This document shows positions 61,669-64,000 of a stretch of 64,000 bases of DNA, in pieces. The translations under genes and the position numbers were made by a program. The notes below the pieces were generated by a model. That model was not told the origin of the DNA and searched no databases. It was given only the letters and a program-made list of their open reading frames with translations. The stretch is from Chitinophaga terrae (ex Kim and Jung 2007) (GTDB lineage: Bacteria; Bacteroidota; Bacteroidia; Chitinophagales; Chitinophagaceae). Location of the stretch: positions 1 through 64,000 of the forward strand of contig NZ_FNRL01000013.1 in assembly GCF_900107795.1 (NCBI RefSeq), written 5' to 3'. Each line of letters starts with the position of its first letter. Within the stretch, counting starts at the first letter, position 1.

Positions 61669-63805
61669 TTGTCTTTCATCAAAATTTTTAGGTATCTCAA
61701 CATTTACCGCCATATTATCCAATCCCATAGAATACCTGAAAGGGGTAGGACCCCAGAAGGGAGAATTGCTGAGAAAGGAGCTGAAGATATTTACATTCGG
61801 CGACCTGCTGCAGTATTTTCCTTTCAGGTATGTAGACCGTACGCGCATCGACAGGATAGCTGATCTGAGCGGGTATGAAGATTATGTGCAGATACGCGGA
61901 AGGATCATCAATATGGCAGTAATGGGAGAAGGAAGATCCAAACGTCTGGTAGCTACCTTTAAAGACGAAAGCGGCTCCATTGACCTGGTATGGTTCCAGG
62001 GATGGCAATGGATGCAGAAATCGTTGCGCGAAAACGTCGGCTACCTGGTATACGGCCGGATCTCCGTATTCAACGGCGTTACCCAGCTGGCGCACCCCGA
62101 AATGGACCTGCTGACCGAAGAGATCGCAACAGGAAAACAGTTCCTGGAACCTGTTTACTATACTACTGAAAAATTAAAAGCCAGGGGACTAACGGCAAAG
62201 GCTATAGGAAAACTGACCCGGAACCTGCTTGAGCAGATGTCGCCGCTGGAGATCAGGGAAAACATCCCGCCCGACATCCTGCAGCAATACCGGCTGATGC
62301 CCAGGTCGATGGCCTATTTCAAGATACACCTTCCAACCGGCGAAGAAGATGCCCGGCAGGCCCAACGCAGGCTGAAATTCGAAGAGCTGTTTATTTCCCA
62401 GATCCGCATTTGCCGGCTGAAAATGAAACGCCAGCAACATTCGCATGGTTATATTTTCAATGCAGTAGGAAAATCGTTCAACGAATTTTATAACCATCAC
62501 CTGCCGTTCTCTTTAACCGGCGCACAGAAACGCGTATTGAAAGAGATCAGGAACGATACGTTGCATGGCCGGCAAATGAACCGCCTGGTACAGGGAGATG
62601 TTGGAAGCGGGAAAACCATGGTCGCATTGCTATCTATGCTGCTGGCAAAAGATAACGGCTTCCAGGCCTGTTTAATGGCCCCTACCGAAATACTTTCCCA
62701 GCAACACTATAAAAGCATTGCCGAGTTGATGGCGCCTATGGACGTTAACGTAGCATTGCTTACCGGCAGCATCAAGGGAAAGGCAAGGCGGCAGATACTG
62801 GAAAACGTAGCCAACGGCACGGTAGATATCCTGGTAGGCACCCATGCCTTGCTGGAAAAGGAAGTGGTGTTCAAAAACCTTGGCCTGGCCATCGTTGACG
62901 AACAACACCGTTTCGGCGTTGCCCAGCGGGCCCGCCTTTGGGAAAAGAACGATATCCCGCCTCATATCCTGGTTATGACGGCAACGCCTATCCCAAGAAC
63001 ACTGGCCATGACCATTTACGGCGACCTGGATGTTTCCGTGATCGATGAACTTCCGCCGGGCCGTAAACCTATCACCACTGTTCACCGTACCGAATGGCAG
63101 CGCCCACAGGTGATGAATTTCATTAAGGAGGAATTGAGCAAGGGCCGGCAGGCATATATCGTTTACCCGTTGATCGAGGATTCTGAAAAGCTGGATTATG
63201 AAAACCTTATGAAAGGTTATGAAGAAGTAAAAGCCTTCTTCCCTGAACCCAAATTCTATATCAGCATGGTGCATGGCCGCCAACCTGCCGAACAGCGGCA
63301 GGCAAACATGCAGCGGTTCGTGACCGGCGATACCCAGATCATGGTCGCTACCACTGTGATTGAAGTAGGAGTTAACGTTCCTAACGCCTCCGTGATGGTG
63401 ATAGAAAGCACCGAACGCTTCGGCCTGTCACAGCTTCACCAGCTTCGGGGCCGGGTAGGCCGGGGCGCCGAACAATCTTTCTGTATCCTCATGACAGGCA
63501 ATAAACTAAGCCAGGATTCAAAAGAACGTATAAACGTAATGGTGCAAACCAATGATGGGTTCATTATCTCCGAAAAAGATATGGAACTCCGCGGACCCGG
63601 CGATATTGAAGGAACCCGTCAAAGCGGCGTCCTGGATTTCAAACTGGCCGATATCGTTGCCGATAAACCGGTTTTAGACGCCGCCAGGGCCAGCGCCGAA
63701 AAGATCCTGGACAAAGACCCCGACCTGATTCTCCCTGAAAATCAAGGACTAAAAGATTTCCTGGCTTCCCAGAGAAGTAAATCTTTATGGAGTAAAATTT
63801 CCTGA
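61634..63805 (+). CDS. recG: ATP-dependent DNA helicase RecG (start uncertain)
   Basis: A RecG helicase of about 700 residues that reverses stalled replication forks. The wedge domain is N-terminal ([20 protein letters not shown]). The helicase core has [15 protein letters not shown] (P-loop), [13 protein letters not shown] (DEQH box), [12 protein letters not shown], and [20 protein letters not shown] (motif VI). Homology begins near 61712. The only upstream start-like codons, GTG 61634 and TTG 61652, lie in the gltA terminator, and no in-frame ATG exists there, so the true start may be non-standard (such as ATC 61694 or ATA 61712). Confidence 0.92.
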   Translation: MVEFYHLPFFYFCLSSKFLGISTFTAILSNPIEYLKGVGPQKGELLRKELKIFTFGDLLQYFPFRYVDRTRIDRIADLSGYEDYVQIRGRIINMAVMGEGRSKRLVATFKDESGSIDLVWFQGWQWMQKSLRENVGYLVYGRISVFNGVTQLAHPEMDLLTEEIATGKQFLEPVYYTTEKLKARGLTAKAIGKLTRNLLEQMSPLEIRENIPPDILQQYRLMPRSMAYFKIHLPTGEEDARQAQRRLKFEELFISQIRICRLKMKRQQHSHGYIFNAVGKSFNEFYNHHLPFSLTGAQKRVLKEIRNDTLHGRQMNRLVQGDVGSGKTMVALLSMLLAKDNGFQACLMAPTEILSQQHYKSIAELMAPMDVNVALLTGSIKGKARRQILENVANGTVDILVGTHALLEKEVVFKNLGLAIVDEQHRFGVAQRARLWEKNDIPPHILVMTATPIPRTLAMTIYGDLDVSVIDELPPGRKPITTVHRTEWQRPQVMNFIKEELSKGRQAYIVYPLIEDSEKLDYENLMKGYEEVKAFFPEPKFYISMVHGRQPAEQRQANMQRFVTGDTQIMVATTVIEVGVNVPNASVMVIESTERFGLSQLHQLRGRVGRGAEQSFCILMTGNKLSQDSKERINVMVQTNDGFIISEKDMELRGPGDIEGTRQSGVLDFKLADIVADKPVLDAARASAEKILDKDPDLILPENQGLKDFLASQRSKSLWSKIS

Positions 63806-63833
63806 TACTTTTTACGTTTATTAATTGATGTGA
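63806..63833. other. Short gap after recG
   Basis: No clear terminator was seen immediately after recG. Confidence 0.3.
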
Positions 63834-64000
63834 GTCGAAACAGCTATATCTTTAGCAGTTCTGACCAGCGGCTCCCCGCACAATGAGTTTGGCTTAATTG
63901 ACTTTGCAGGCGTAACAATTTATATGGTTGCTGCGTTTATAAGTGGTATATTGTTATTTAAGTTTAAAATTAAATTTGATCCCGTTGAAATTTACTCTCC
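63834..64000 (+). pseudogene. Open frame running off the window, possible transporter fragment
   Basis: After an in-frame TGA at 63831 the frame stays open to the edge (about 55 codons). It reads AISLAVLTSGSPHNEFGLID, then a hydrophobic stretch VTIYMVAAFISGILLF followed by KFKIKFDP. The hydrophobic segment followed by FKFK resembles the last membrane helix of chromate-transporter (ChrA) proteins. The only ATG is at 63924, inside the hydrophobic part, so it may be a 5'-truncated remnant. Low certainty; the rest is outside the window. Confidence 0.25.

Noticed and set aside
62672..63283. 203-residue minus-strand frame inside recG
   Set aside because: Antisense shadow of the helicase core.

Overview
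The window is chromosomal DNA from a member of the Bacteroidota, most likely Chitinophagaceae (Chitinophaga or a close relative). The evidence is the type IX secretion translocon gene sprA beside ruvA, two cargo proteins with gliding-motility-type C-terminal sorting domains, Bacteroidota-type promoters (TAnnTTTG), few Shine-Dalgarno sites, a TonB-dependent receptor with a carboxypeptidase-like N-terminal domain, and menaquinone synthesis by the futalosine route. The genus is inferred. No rRNA, tRNA, CRISPR array or prophage was seen. The only classical mobile element is the 3' end of a group II intron at the left edge.

Layout. 1-353: tail of a group II intron (maturase C terminus, domains V and VI) that ends exactly at the stop codon of the next gene on the opposite strand. 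354-5197: a leftward tellurite-resistance-type (Ter) operon: HAD hydrolase, phosphoribosyltransferase, two TerD-family proteins, TelA and an unrecognised 320-residue protein. 5589-7057: mqnB-mqnD (futalosine menaquinone pathway). 7171-9233: queD, folE and fabD. 9293-12152: two GNAT acetyltransferases, a DinB-fold protein lacking its usual metal ligands, and an NrtR-type regulator with a broken Nudix box. 12223-14666: a histidine kinase followed by a paralogue that has lost its phospho-acceptor His. 14805-23890: fabH, ruvA and the 2423-residue sprA. 23987-27922: a small Cys/His protein, a TonB receptor and a Cys-rich propeller lipoprotein, probably a metal-acquisition unit. 28327-36144: an SDR, two large T9SS cargo paralogues, an alpha/beta hydrolase and lnt. 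36405-45766: guaB, dprA, an e(P4)-type phosphatase, a PorE-like OmpA protein, queE, folD and pckA. 46085-52364: pepP, pssA, purS, rsmI, an AlkZ-like protein and an M1 peptidase. 52396-57467 (leftward): a patatin-like protein with a broken dyad, a DinB protein, a sigma-factor cluster, rsmG and a glycosyltransferase. 57635-63805 (rightward): tgt, an LptF/LptG permease, gltA and recG.

Connections. Queuosine synthesis is spread over the window (folE and queD adjacent, queE and tgt elsewhere). sprA, the two sorting-domain cargos and the PorE-like protein all point to type IX secretion. mqnB/mqnD, gltA and pckA fit a respiring heterotroph.

The least explained feature is a family of 160-215 bp intergenic inverted repeats with TTTCACGC termini and purine-rich GCAAAGAAG arms. 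Six copies sit at five loci. At four loci one terminus touches, or lies two bases from, the stop codon of the upstream gene. One copy has been tandemly duplicated together with the last codons of queE. Other points of interest are the paired active and inactive histidine kinases, several genes whose promoter box lies only 3-4 bases before the start codon (likely leaderless mRNAs), and recG, which has no ATG start and whose longest reading frame begins inside an intrinsic terminator.
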